From JAFEBO01 sp044221315 (lineage in GTDB: Bacteria; Planctomycetota; Phycisphaerae; Phycisphaerales; UBA1924), in contig JBGAPK010000010.1 in NCBI GenBank assembly GCA_044221315.1, positions 1 through 64,000 on the forward strand: DNA of 64,000 bases. Direction: 5' to 3'. The notes below the pieces were generated by a model, which was not told the origin of the DNA, made no database searches, and saw nothing but the letters and a program-made list of their open reading frames with translations. Both the position numbers and the translations under genes were made by a program. Position 1 is the first letter of the stretch; each line of letters starts with the position of its first letter. Below, piece by piece: positions 34,856 through 43,514 of this stretch.

Positions 34856-36685
34856 TCAGGGGCAGACCAGTTCGTTGTACGCGGCAAGAAACGCCACAAA
34901 GTCCGCGTCGTCCACGACCGCGTCGCCATTCAGGTCCGCCGGACAACCCAAGGACATCGCGGGGTCAAGGCAATCCAGAATGTTGTACGCCGCCAGGAAA
35001 ATCACAAAGTCGGCGTCCTCGACCAGTCCGTCGGAGTTGAGATCGGCCGGGCAGTCTCCCTCGATCGTGGCAACGCAAATCGCCGTGGTGGAGAAATTAT
35101 TCAGGTCCGCCTGGAATGCCCAGGTCCCGTTCGAACCCAGCGAGATCGGCAGGCCGTCGCCCGTGTTGCAGTTGGAGTGGTGTGCGATCGCGTTCAGCAC
35201 CTTGAACACGCCGGGCGCGACCTCCAGGCTCTGCCCCTCGCGCACCAGCAGCACCACATCGTCCCCGGGCGTGCACATGTACCACGCGGTGTTGTTTGTC
35301 GCGTTCACGCCGGTGCCGCTGAGGGTGACTTCCACGACCGCATAACCGTCGCCGGAAGCGGCGACCTTGTCGATGCTCTGGATCTTCGGGCCGGAGAGCG
35401 CTGGCGCCGGCGCCTGCGTCAACAGCAAAGCACGCAGCTCGGTCACGAGCGGCGCGTTCATCGCCGATCGCAGGCCACTCGACGGCACCGCGCTGACGAG
35501 CGCGACGGGTGTCTGAAACGTGGGAAACTGAGCGTAGATGGGAAGGTACATCCGGTTGCCGCTGAAATAGATGCGGTCGTAATGCTGCACCATCACCGTA
35601 CCATTGGGAACAAAGCCGGCGGTGGACGGACTGGCGACGACGGGAGTATTCTGAGCCACGAGAAGCGCGGCGCTGGCGAGCGGATCCGGGCTTGCAAGAT
35701 CGAAGATCGCGGTCTGCTCGACAAACTCCGTCGGAGTCTGAACGATCACCGTGAGCGCGCCCTGGTTGCCGGGGCCCACGGCCATATCGATCCAGTTGAG
35801 AATGGTGCCGGCGGCCAGCGCCGGTGGCGACGCCTGCCCCGGAACGAGGATCGGTGTCACGAGCGGATCGCCCGTCGCGGGAATCCGCACCGTACCGACG
35901 AATGGCCCGAAATCGCCGGTCGCGGATTGTCCGCCGCCGAGAACGAGTCCGATCGGGTCGGCGCCCGGCGCTGGCGAACTCAGCAGCGCCCGATCGACAA
36001 AGTCGATTGTGATGGTGTCGAGAGGAAGGTGGAAGGTGTCGCCGGGCAAGAGCGCCGGCTTCAGGCCGTCGTCATTTGAAGCGAGCAGGCAGAACTCGCC
36101 GCCGGGGCCCGAAGGAAAACCAAGATCGCCGTTGAAGAGCGTCCGTCCTGCCGGAATCGGGGCCATGACCTGGTCGAACGACAAGAGCTTGCGTCCGCCC
36201 GTCCCGGGGACGATCGTGCCTGTCTGCGCAATAACCGTGGAATTCGCCTGCGTCCCCGTAATGATCGCGTCCCGCGACCCGCTCGCGGTGTTGATCAGGC
36301 CGAAGTAGTTCGCCGTGACCCCGTCCGAATCCAGCATCACGCGGAACTCTCCGATCGTCGAACCCGCTCCAAGGTTGAGGGGCGCGACGTTGGAATCGCC
36401 CACAACGACGAGCGGGGAAGGGGGCTGGAAGACGCCGGAATACACGGAGAAATCAAAACCACCCGGACCAGTCTGCGGCCCCGCTCGTTTGGCGGTGAAG
36501 CCGATTTTGTCCAACTTCAACGTCGGCGCGTACTTGAATCCGTTGAAAGTGTTTCCGGGTCCCAGGCCGTGTGCCTGAGAATCCCCGAGGGCACGCACGG
36601 TGATGCGGCTCCCGACGCCTATCGCAACAACGGAAGACGACCCAAGTGCGATCAACATTGCCGCCGCGAAGAGATTGGACTGCAT
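34856..36685 (-). CDS. Secreted protein with C-terminal dockerin-like double module
   Basis: 609 aa. ATG 36685 with GAGGG 5 bp upstream; signal peptide MQSNLFAAAMLIALGSSSVVA. The body (about 25-530) has recurring short strands (AQTGTIVPGTGGRKLLSFDQV, VREGQSLEVAPGVFKVLNAIAHHSNCN) like beta-propeller-type choice-of-anchor proteins of Phycisphaerae; no named domain is assigned. The tail has DLNSDGLVEDADF and DLNGDAVVDDADF with cysteines and a final LVCP. It lies between the first ECF/STPK pair and the pseudogene region. Confidence 0.82.
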   Translation of the reverse strand: MQSNLFAAAMLIALGSSSVVAIGVGSRITVRALGDSQAHGLGPGNTFNGFKYAPTLKLDKIGFTAKRAGPQTGPGGFDFSVYSGVFQPPSPLVVVGDSNVAPLNLGAGSTIGEFRVMLDSDGVTANYFGLINTASGSRDAIITGTQANSTVIAQTGTIVPGTGGRKLLSFDQVMAPIPAGRTLFNGDLGFPSGPGGEFCLLASNDDGLKPALLPGDTFHLPLDTITIDFVDRALLSSPAPGADPIGLVLGGGQSATGDFGPFVGTVRIPATGDPLVTPILVPGQASPPALAAGTILNWIDMAVGPGNQGALTVIVQTPTEFVEQTAIFDLASPDPLASAALLVAQNTPVVASPSTAGFVPNGTVMVQHYDRIYFSGNRMYLPIYAQFPTFQTPVALVSAVPSSGLRSAMNAPLVTELRALLLTQAPAPALSGPKIQSIDKVAASGDGYAVVEVTLSGTGVNATNNTAWYMCTPGDDVVLLVREGQSLEVAPGVFKVLNAIAHHSNCNTGDGLPISLGSNGTWAFQADLNNFSTTAICVATIEGDCPADLNSDGLVEDADFVIFLAAYNILDCLDPAMSLGCPADLNGDAVVDDADFVAFLAAYNELVCP

Positions 36686-36968
36686 CCCCGCCCTCGATCT
36701 TTCAGAAATGGTTGAGCCATGGGCCGTCACCCCGGTAACGCCCGCGGACCCCAGTTTGGGGGATCAACGCGGTGTAGTCAATCAAAATCGAGGAGATTGA
36801 GCCGCCGCATGCCGCAAACCCTGATTTCCGGGCGTCCGAACGCGCCAAGACAGGCATCCATACCACCCACAAAGAGCGCGACGGCTTCCTCCATGGTGCG
36901 TTCGCCGCCCGGCGCGAGGCAGATGAGCGGTGGCACCGCTGGCATGCGAGGCACCATCGCGCTGCGAT

Positions 36969-37282
36969 TCACAGGTTGCGATCCGACGGGTCTGTGTAGA
37001 GGCGGCACGCGCGCGACGCGACGGTGCGGCGGCCGCCCGCGTCGAAGTAATCCGCGAGCGTGTTCCCCAGCAATGACGAGTTGGCGTAGCCGTCGTTCGA
37101 CCAGGTCTTGACGGCGTTGAACCGGTTGAGGAATGAGAGGGGGGGAGTCACCGCCCCGGCATCTGCGTGCCGTCCGCGTGCAGATACAGCACTTTGGGTT
37201 GGCGGGCGGCCCCACCTTCGGCCGCCATCAGGCCAAGGCATAATGCAGCGATTGCCGCCGGCGCACGCGTCCAAGGCAACAT
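36969..37282 (-). pseudogene. Frameshifted remnant of a secreted-protein gene
   Basis: An ATG at 37282 with AAGGGAG 5 bp upstream begins a good signal peptide, then reads ARQPKVLYLHADGTQMPGR before a TGA at 37148-37150. Just beyond lies a run of seven G on the plus strand (about 37139-37145). Past it, another frame reads FNAVKTWSNDGYANSSLLG and then NTLADYFDAGGR, ending at 36969. A third frame continues with protein-like sequence (ICLAPGGERTMEEAV) to 36778. The pieces look like one decayed exported-protein gene with frameshifts and internal loss; no dockerin-like tail is found. A sequencing error at the homopolymer could explain the first shift but not all. Confidence 0.6.
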
Positions 37283-37498
37283 CGCCGCTCCCTTCTCTTT
37301 CCAGCATGGCCGGCGGCGAGCGCCTTCCCGGTCTGCTTGCTATTTGTACCAGCGGGTGCGGGGCGGAACAAAGAACAATCGCGGCGAAATGCGCGCAAAG
37401 CGCCGGCATCCGATCTTGCCGGAACGGTGGTGATTGGGCCGCTGAGGCGAACTCCGGAGGTCCCGAGCCCCTTTTCCGCGGAGTGGTGCCGGGGTTGC

Positions 37499-38647
37499 TC
37501 AGGAGCAGATCAGTTCGTTGTACGCCGCGATGAAGATCACGAAGTCCGCATCGTCCACGACTCCGTCGAGGTTGAAATCGGCCGGGCAGCCCAGCGGCAT
37601 GGCCGCGTCCAGGCAGTCGAGGATGTTGTAGGCCTGCACAAAGACGACGAAGTCGGAGTCGTCCACAAAGCCCTCGCCGGAAAGGTCGGCGGGGCATGCC
37701 GCGGGAACGTAGGTGGCGAAGCCGGCGAGCGAGTCGGTCGCGACAGTTGTGGAGAAAACCCAGGAGCCGGTGCTGGCATTGTAGTTGAAGCGGTCGATGC
37801 CGCCACTGATGTGGCGGGCGACGAACATTTCCTGTCCGTCGGGGCTGAAGGCGCAGTCGTACGCGTTGTTGGAGTTGATGGTCTGGAGTAGCGTGAGGCT
37901 GCCGTCGGTGTTCGCGCGGAGCCGGAACACCTTGTTCATAGGGAGATCGGCGACATAGATCTCGCCCTGAGCGGGGCCGAGCGAAAAGAAGCGAAGGCCG
38001 CTGGCGCCGGTGATGGCCTGATTGGCAAGTTCGGTGGTGGAGCCATCGGCGTTCAGGCGGAACCGGTAGACGATGGCGGTCCCGGCGGTTGCGAACAGGT
38101 AGTTCCCGGTCGGCTCGATGCAGACGCCGCGCCAGGCGCGGCTGCGTGCGAATGAACCGTTGGGGTGGACGGCTCCATCTGTGTCGAACGTCCAGCGCCA
38201 AATGCCGTCGTTGACCGCGCCGGCAAAGAGTTAGCGCGTGATCGGGTTGAACGCGATCTCGGTCATGCCGATCAGGCCGGCCTGCGAGAAATTCTCGACA
38301 AACGTTGCGGTTGTGCCGCCGTCGGTCAATTGAAAGCGCGAGATCGAACCGGGGAGCACGTTGTTGCCGTGCCGGTTGCCGATGAAAAGGTCTGATGGGG
38401 TCCGAAAGGCGACGCTGGCGGGATCAAAGACCTGACCGTTGGGAATGCTGGCGAGGGGCGTCAGCTCGCTGCCCGAATCAGTAAGCGAAAACCGAAGGAC
38501 GTCTTTCCACTGCCCTACCGGCACGGCGCCGGGCGGCGCGACGGTCGCGACGATCTGGAACGGCTGCGCCGCGGCGAGTGCAGCAAACGAAGCGAGGATA
38601 ACAAAGGCAGCGGTCGGGCCGGCGCCGGCGATTTCGAACATTCTCAT
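37499..38647 (-). pseudogene. Dockerin-tail gene interrupted by one in-frame stop
   Basis: Near-full-length paralog of the next gene (38723-39856), in one continuous frame of 383 codons counted from ATG 38647 (AAGGAG 5 bp upstream). Codon 139 is TAA (38231-38233) where the intact paralog has GAA (Glu) in PVTRELFAA; this copy reads PITR-stop-LFAG. After the stop, homology continues without a shift (DGIWRW, GRAWRGVCIEP-like stretches, then the whole tail DLSGEGFVDDSDF and DFNLDGVVDDADF). The nonsense codon would release a 138-residue piece with a signal peptide and no anchor. Classed as a pseudogene, or a base error in the assembly. Confidence 0.85.
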
Positions 38648-38722
38648 TGTGACTCCTTCAAGGTCCCCGGCATAACGACGCCCACTGTACCCGGTGGGTC
38701 CCATCGTGAACGGTGGCCGCTC

Positions 38723-39856
38723 TTACGAGCACACCAGCGCGTCATACGCCGCGGCGAAGATGACGAAGTCGGCGTCTTCGACGATGCCATCGAGGTTGAA
38801 ATCGGCGGGGCAGCCCAGGGGCATGGCGGGGTCGAGGCAGTCGAGGATGTTGTAGGCCTGCACAAAGACGACAAAGTCCGAGTCGTCCACAAACCCCTCG
38901 CCCGTCAGATCGGCCGGACACGCCGCCGGCACGTACGCCGCGAAGCCGCCCATCGAGGGCGTCGGGATGGTTGCGGTGTACGTCCATGTATCGCTCCCGC
39001 TGTTGTACAGGAAGCGGTCGATGCCCCCGCTGTTGTGGCGGGCCACGAAGAGTTCCTGCGCATCCGGGCTGAACGCGCAGTCAATCGCGTTGGTCGAATT
39101 GATCGCCTGGAACACCGTGAACGAGCCGTCGGCCTGGACTTTGAGGCGGTACACCTTGCTCGATCCGTAGTCGCACACGTAGATCTCGCCCGAGATAGGC
39201 GCAAGGCCAAAGAAGTGGAGCAGGCTCGCGCCGGGGATGTTCTGCGCCGGAAGTTCGGTCACGCTGCCGTCGCCGTTGAGACGGAACCGAAAGACATTGC
39301 CGTTCGCGGCGGTCGCGTACAGAAAGTTCCCGCTCGGCTCGATGCACACGCCGCGCCAGGCGCGCCCGCGCGCGAACGATCCGTTCGCGCTTACCACGCC
39401 GTTCGTATCGAACTTCCAGCGCCAGATGCCGTCGAACACGGTCGCCGCGAACAATTCGCGCGTCACCGGGTTGAACGCGATTTCGTGCACTCCGATAAGG
39501 CCGGCCTGCGAGAATTCATCGACCTTCGTGGCCGTGAGGCCGCCGTTGGAAAGAACGAACCGCGAGATCGACCCCGCCTGGAATCCATTGCCGCCCCGAT
39601 TTCCGACGAACAGATCCGTCGGAGTCCGGAACGCCACGCCGATCGGGTCGTGCACATCGCCGTTCGGGATGCTCACGATCGGCGTCGCGACACTGCCCGA
39701 TCCCGTCAGCGAAAACCGCAGCGCGTCCTTCCAGTCCGCCGGCGCCACCGAACCCGGCGGCGCGATCGTCGCCACGATCTGGAACGGCTGAGCGATCGAG
39801 AGTGCGCCGAGCATCAGCGAAGATGCCGCACCACAGATGAATGCCAGATTCTTCAT
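38723..39856 (-). CDS. Secreted beta-propeller-like protein with dockerin-like tail
   Basis: 377 aa. ATG 39856, preceded by GAGGG; signal peptide about 1-22 (LAFICGAASSLMLGALSIA). The body (about 23-315) has repeats around GVAFRTPTDLFVGNRGGNG, HEIAFNPVTRELFAA, GVCIEPSGNFLYATAANG and DCAFSPDAQELFVARHNSGG, typical of NHL/SMP-30-type six-bladed propellers. The tail reads DLTGEGFVDDSDF and DFNLDGIVEDADF. It is the intact partner of the interrupted copy immediately downstream; the two are tandem duplicates that lie 75 bp apart. Confidence 0.87.
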   Translation of the reverse strand: MKNLAFICGAASSLMLGALSIAQPFQIVATIAPPGSVAPADWKDALRFSLTGSGSVATPIVSIPNGDVHDPIGVAFRTPTDLFVGNRGGNGFQAGSISRFVLSNGGLTATKVDEFSQAGLIGVHEIAFNPVTRELFAATVFDGIWRWKFDTNGVVSANGSFARGRAWRGVCIEPSGNFLYATAANGNVFRFRLNGDGSVTELPAQNIPGASLLHFFGLAPISGEIYVCDYGSSKVYRLKVQADGSFTVFQAINSTNAIDCAFSPDAQELFVARHNSGGIDRFLYNSGSDTWTYTATIPTPSMGGFAAYVPAACPADLTGEGFVDDSDFVVFVQAYNILDCLDPAMPLGCPADFNLDGIVEDADFVIFAAAYDALVCS

Positions 39857-40037
39857 GAGCGTTCCCTCTCCCATTGCGACGAATGGCCGCGGTCGCGTGA
39901 ACCCCGGCGCGGGTGAAACCGCCCCTGTCAGCATATTGGCAGAAGGCTCTGTTCGCAAAATCATTCTGCCGTTCCGGGTCTTGAAACCTGCGAGGTTTTC
40001 TACCCCAAGGCCCGGATAACTTTGCGAAGACCCTCGT

Positions 40038-42269
40038 TCACAGGCAAACGAGCGCGTCGTACGCCGTTGCGAACGCCGCGAAATCGGCATCGTCCACGAA
40101 ACGATCGGCGTTGATGTCGGCCGGACAGCCGGAGGGCATCGATGGATCGGAGCAATCGAAGAGGTCATACGCCGCGGCAAAGAGCGCGAAATCGGAATCA
40201 TCCACAAGCCGATCGCCCGTTAGATCGGCCAAGCAGGACGGCGCGGGCGGAGGCACTTCGAGAAACAGCACCTCGTTCAGGTGGACCGAATCATTCGTGC
40301 GGACGGCGAGGACGCTCCCGAACGTCGCCGAAACCGAGAGATTCTCGAGCGCGTCGAGCGGGCCGGCGGTGAGCGTTGCGTAGACGGCGTCGGCGGGCAT
40401 GTCGATCAGCGTGCTTGGGCCGAAGCCGCCGAAACGGGGGTCCTTGGCCCAGCCGAATTGCTTGAGGACCGTGGAATGGCCCGCGGCACCGGCGCCAAGG
40501 GAGGGGCTATGCAGGGATGCGCCGGAGAGATTCAGGAACAAGAGCGCCGTCGAATTGGCGACGTTGTAATGCAGGGGCGGGAAGTCGATGATGGTGAAGA
40601 CGATCGCGCCGACGGCGTCGGGCGGAATCTCCAGCCCATCCAGCATCGCCGAAGCGCTCAGCCCGGGCACAATCCCAGCGATCGCCGCTCCCCCCTGCAG
40701 ATTCGCGACATAAGGCGTCTGCGGCGACCCAGCGAAGTAGGGGTTCCCATCGGTCGGCGCCGGGACGATGGCGATCGCGCCGTTCACGGCCCCCGGATCG
40801 AACGCGTCGGCCGTGTGCGCTCCCACCTGCAATCGCCCGTTCGGCGCGCTCGCCGACTGCGCCGTGTTCTTTCCTCCCCGGACATCGATCGAAGCCTGAA
40901 GATCAAATTCTGATCCGACGATCCGCAGCGTGCCGCCCGCACCACCCCCCGCGTGGCCGCCGGTGCCACCCGGGCCACCGGCACCGCCGTTGCCGCCCGA
41001 TCCGCTGCTCGCGCCGAGTCCCCCACTTCCCGAACCTGAAGTCCCCAACCCACCCGAAAACCCGAACGACGAACTCCCGCCTTCGAATCGTGTCGGTCCG
41101 CCCGCAGCGCCGGCTCCGGCCGGCGCTGCGTCCGCGCCTTTCGCGGTGAGCGTGCCACGCACCGTGACACGACCGAGCGCGGTGATCTCGAGCGCACCGC
41201 CGCCCGAGCCGCCGCGCGCTCCGGCGCCGCCGGCACCGCCGTTTGATGCCGGAGATCCGCTTCCGCCCGGCGCGCCGTTGCCGCCTTTCGCGCCCGCGTT
41301 GCACGATGTGCCGCCGCCGCCGCCACCTGCGCCGCCGGAGCCGCCCGCACCACCGGAGCCTCCCGCGCCGCCCGCGCCCGCGCCGCCTCCTCCGCCGCCG
41401 GCGTTGCCTCCGATGAAGAGCAGGTCGGAACCTGCGCTTGTTGGAGCGCTTGCGTTGTTGCCGGGAATGCCGGAGTTGCCAGCGGAGCCGGGGGTGCCTG
41501 CGCTGCCGGGCCAGCCGGGACTGCCGGATGTTCCGTTTCCTGCGAAGGACATTGCGCCAAAGCCGCCGGAACCGGACATCCCGCCAAGGCCGCCGTTGCC
41601 GCCGGAGCCGCCGACTCCTCCGAGACCGCCAAGGCCTGCGGCCGCGCCTGGGCCTGTTTGGCCAAAGCCAAGCCCACCTGCGATTCCGGCGGCGCCGAGA
41701 CCGCCGGTGCCTCCGTCGAATCCGCGCTGCCCGCTTTGTCCGGGTTGACCGGAGGTGCCTGTAAAGCCCGCGAATGTGGAACAGGTTCCCTTGTTCCCTC
41801 CGTTACCGCCGGTGGTCGCGGAACCTCCGAGCGCGGCGATGAAGGAGGCCTGCCCCGGAGTTCCGCCTGCGCCTCCAGAGCCACCAAGCCCGCCGCCGGG
41901 GCCGGGGAGGGGCGAGGCGATGGTCGCAAGGGTTGCGGACGCGTTGATCGAGGAGCCGACGCCCATGATGAGGTTGTTGCCGACGAGAATGCGGCAGGGG
42001 CGCGAGCCGGTCACTGTTATGGATTGATCGGCGGGTATGACGAGATCGCCCTTGATCGCGAAGACGGCGATGCCGCTGTCGAGGTAGGTGCGGAAGGGTG
42101 TTCCGTTGAAGGAAGAGGATGAGAAGTCGGTGTCGCTGGTGATGGTTTGGTTGGATGTGTTGATGGTGACCTGGGCGAGCGCAGCGCTGCAGACGGCGGC
42201 GGCCCACGCAATAGGCAAGAGCGCGGTGGAACGCGCACGCGGGGGTCGTGTCGGCAACGGAATCGGCAT
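40038..42269 (-). CDS. Secreted glycine-rich (collagen-like) protein with dockerin-like tail
   Basis: 743 aa. ATG 42269; signal peptide to about residue 35 (IAWAAAVCSAALAQ). Residues about 35-120 look like a right-handed beta-helix entry (TINTSNQTITSDTDF, LVIPADQSITVTGSRPCRILVGNNLIMG). Residues about 123-446 are Gly-rich with GGxGG and GxxG strings (41000-41900 in DNA), repetitive and Ala/Ser-poor in order; DNA here is strongly G-skewed on the coding strand. Residues about 480-680 form a beta domain. The tail has DLTGDRLVDDSDF and DINADRFVDDADF, ending LVCL rather than LVCP. Confidence 0.82.
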   Translation of the reverse strand: MPIPLPTRPPRARSTALLPIAWAAAVCSAALAQVTINTSNQTITSDTDFSSSSFNGTPFRTYLDSGIAVFAIKGDLVIPADQSITVTGSRPCRILVGNNLIMGVGSSINASATLATIASPLPGPGGGLGGSGGAGGTPGQASFIAALGGSATTGGNGGNKGTCSTFAGFTGTSGQPGQSGQRGFDGGTGGLGAAGIAGGLGFGQTGPGAAAGLGGLGGVGGSGGNGGLGGMSGSGGFGAMSFAGNGTSGSPGWPGSAGTPGSAGNSGIPGNNASAPTSAGSDLLFIGGNAGGGGGGAGAGGAGGSGGAGGSGGAGGGGGGTSCNAGAKGGNGAPGGSGSPASNGGAGGAGARGGSGGGALEITALGRVTVRGTLTAKGADAAPAGAGAAGGPTRFEGGSSSFGFSGGLGTSGSGSGGLGASSGSGGNGGAGGPGGTGGHAGGGAGGTLRIVGSEFDLQASIDVRGGKNTAQSASAPNGRLQVGAHTADAFDPGAVNGAIAIVPAPTDGNPYFAGSPQTPYVANLQGGAAIAGIVPGLSASAMLDGLEIPPDAVGAIVFTIIDFPPLHYNVANSTALLFLNLSGASLHSPSLGAGAAGHSTVLKQFGWAKDPRFGGFGPSTLIDMPADAVYATLTAGPLDALENLSVSATFGSVLAVRTNDSVHLNEVLFLEVPPPAPSCLADLTGDRLVDDSDFALFAAAYDLFDCSDPSMPSGCPADINADRFVDDADFAAFATAYDALVCL

Positions 42270-42478
42270 CGGGAGATCTCTCGGCGCAGCGTACCACGCT
42301 TGCCGGGCCGGTCGCAATGAATTGAGCGCGTCGGGGCGATATGTCCGGGCGGCGAGTGGTGCGAGGATGAAATTATCGGATGGCTTCGGGGGACGACCGG
42401 GTTATGGGCACCAGGCGCACCGACCTCGGAATGCCGAGATCGGCGCCACGTTCGCGGAGACCACAGATCGGTGACGCG

Positions 42479-43288
42479 CTATGGGCAGAGCAGTTCGTTG
42501 TACGCGGCGACGAAGTTCACGAAATCGGCGTCGTCCACAATCCCGTCGCCGTTGAGATCGGCGGGGCAGCCTGCGGGCATTGCCGGATCGGCGCAGTCGA
42601 GCAGGTTGTACGCGACAACAAAGATCGAGAAGTCGGCGTCGTCTACCTGGCCATCGCCATTGAGATCGGCGGGGCAGTTGACGAAGGTGGCGCCGGCGAG
42701 GAAAGCGGCGCCCGTGCCGCCGGGGCTGCCGCCGTTGCCGCTGAAGCGGAGTTCGATGACAGTCTGCGTGCGGAAGGCGGCGGGCAGGATGATCACCTGC
42801 CGGTCGAGGACGTCGTTGCCAAACTTGGATGTGACGACGGTGGGGTCGGCAAGGATGTTCTGAAAGACACCCTGGAAGTGATCGCGGATGTTGGTTCCCT
42901 GAATGAGATCGATCTTGGCGTAGGCGCCGGCGCTGCCGAAGACCTCGACCTTGCCGTTGTTGGCGCCGAAAGAACCCCAGGCGCTGTTGATGAGCGTGTA
43001 GACGCGGGTTGCGCCGAAGACATTCACGGAGAAGGAGTGCGTGGTGACGGTGTTGTTGGCGGGGAGCTGGATCACGCCGAAGGAGTTTGCATCCCCGTTG
43101 AGCAGAGCAAGAGCAAACGGAACGCCGGCGAAGTCGCGGGTCTGGCCGCCGAGGGGATAGGACGTGCCGCCCGTGTAGGTGCGGATGTTGGAATTGACCT
43201 GTGGGGTGAGGTCAACGGTGACGTGGCCCGCGAGCGCGGGGGCGGCGAGTGAGGCGGCAGCAAGGAATGCGAGAGCGCGTGTGAACAT
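42479..43288 (-). CDS. Secreted protein with C-terminal dockerin-like double module
   Basis: 269 aa. ATG 43288 with GGAG 6 bp upstream (a TTG two codons earlier was rejected). Signal peptide about 1-21 (RALAFLAAASLAAPALA). The body (about 22-200) is a compact beta domain of unknown type (TSYPLGGQTRDFAGVPFALAL, SVNVFGATRVYTLINSAWGSFGANNGKVEVFG), resembling a jelly-roll; no catalytic motif was seen. The tail reads DLNGDGQVDDADF and DLNGDGIVDDADF with cysteine brackets, ending LLCP, close to the consensus. Confidence 0.85.
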   Translation of the reverse strand: MFTRALAFLAAASLAAPALAGHVTVDLTPQVNSNIRTYTGGTSYPLGGQTRDFAGVPFALALLNGDANSFGVIQLPANNTVTTHSFSVNVFGATRVYTLINSAWGSFGANNGKVEVFGSAGAYAKIDLIQGTNIRDHFQGVFQNILADPTVVTSKFGNDVLDRQVIILPAAFRTQTVIELRFSGNGGSPGGTGAAFLAGATFVNCPADLNGDGQVDDADFSIFVVAYNLLDCADPAMPAGCPADLNGDGIVDDADFVNFVAAYNELLCP

Positions 43289-43440
43289 ATACAACTCCGG
43301 CGTGTCGTTGGTGTGCGGGCGCCAGGATTATTCTGCATCACGATCCGGGTTGGTGCGCCCGGAATCGGCGAAGGACACCGGTGATGAGCGTGTGTTATCG
43401 CCCCCTCGGCCGTGTTCGCGACTGAAACCGGCGAAACTCG

Positions 43441-43479
43441 TGCGGAAAGAAAGATCCGGCCTCGGAAGGCCGAGGCCGG
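43441..43479 (-). terminator. Strong intrinsic terminator after the 906-aa gene
   Basis: On the minus strand CCGGCCTCGG (43479-43470) pairs perfectly with CCGAGGCCGG (43465-43456) around CCTT, followed by ATCTTTCTTTCC. It begins 36 nt past the stop of the gene at 43515. The clearest terminator in the array. Confidence 0.75.
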
Positions 43480-43514
43480 TGGCGCGATTGTGGATGGCGC
43501 AGATCAATGACGCG

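Noticed and set aside
38231..38233. In-frame TAA as programmed readthrough or recoded codon
   Set aside because: No downstream stem-loop or stop-context signal was seen, and the paralog has GAA at the same place, so a simple nonsense change or base error is more likely.
39980..40000. Short hairpin before the Gly-rich gene end as terminator
   Set aside because: The stem is only 6-7 bp and oriented with its T-rich side toward the wrong strand.
40930..41748. Proline-rich plus-strand frame
   Set aside because: It mirrors the Gly-rich block of the minus-strand gene (GGC/GGN codons read as GCC/CCG), and there is no ribosome-binding site.
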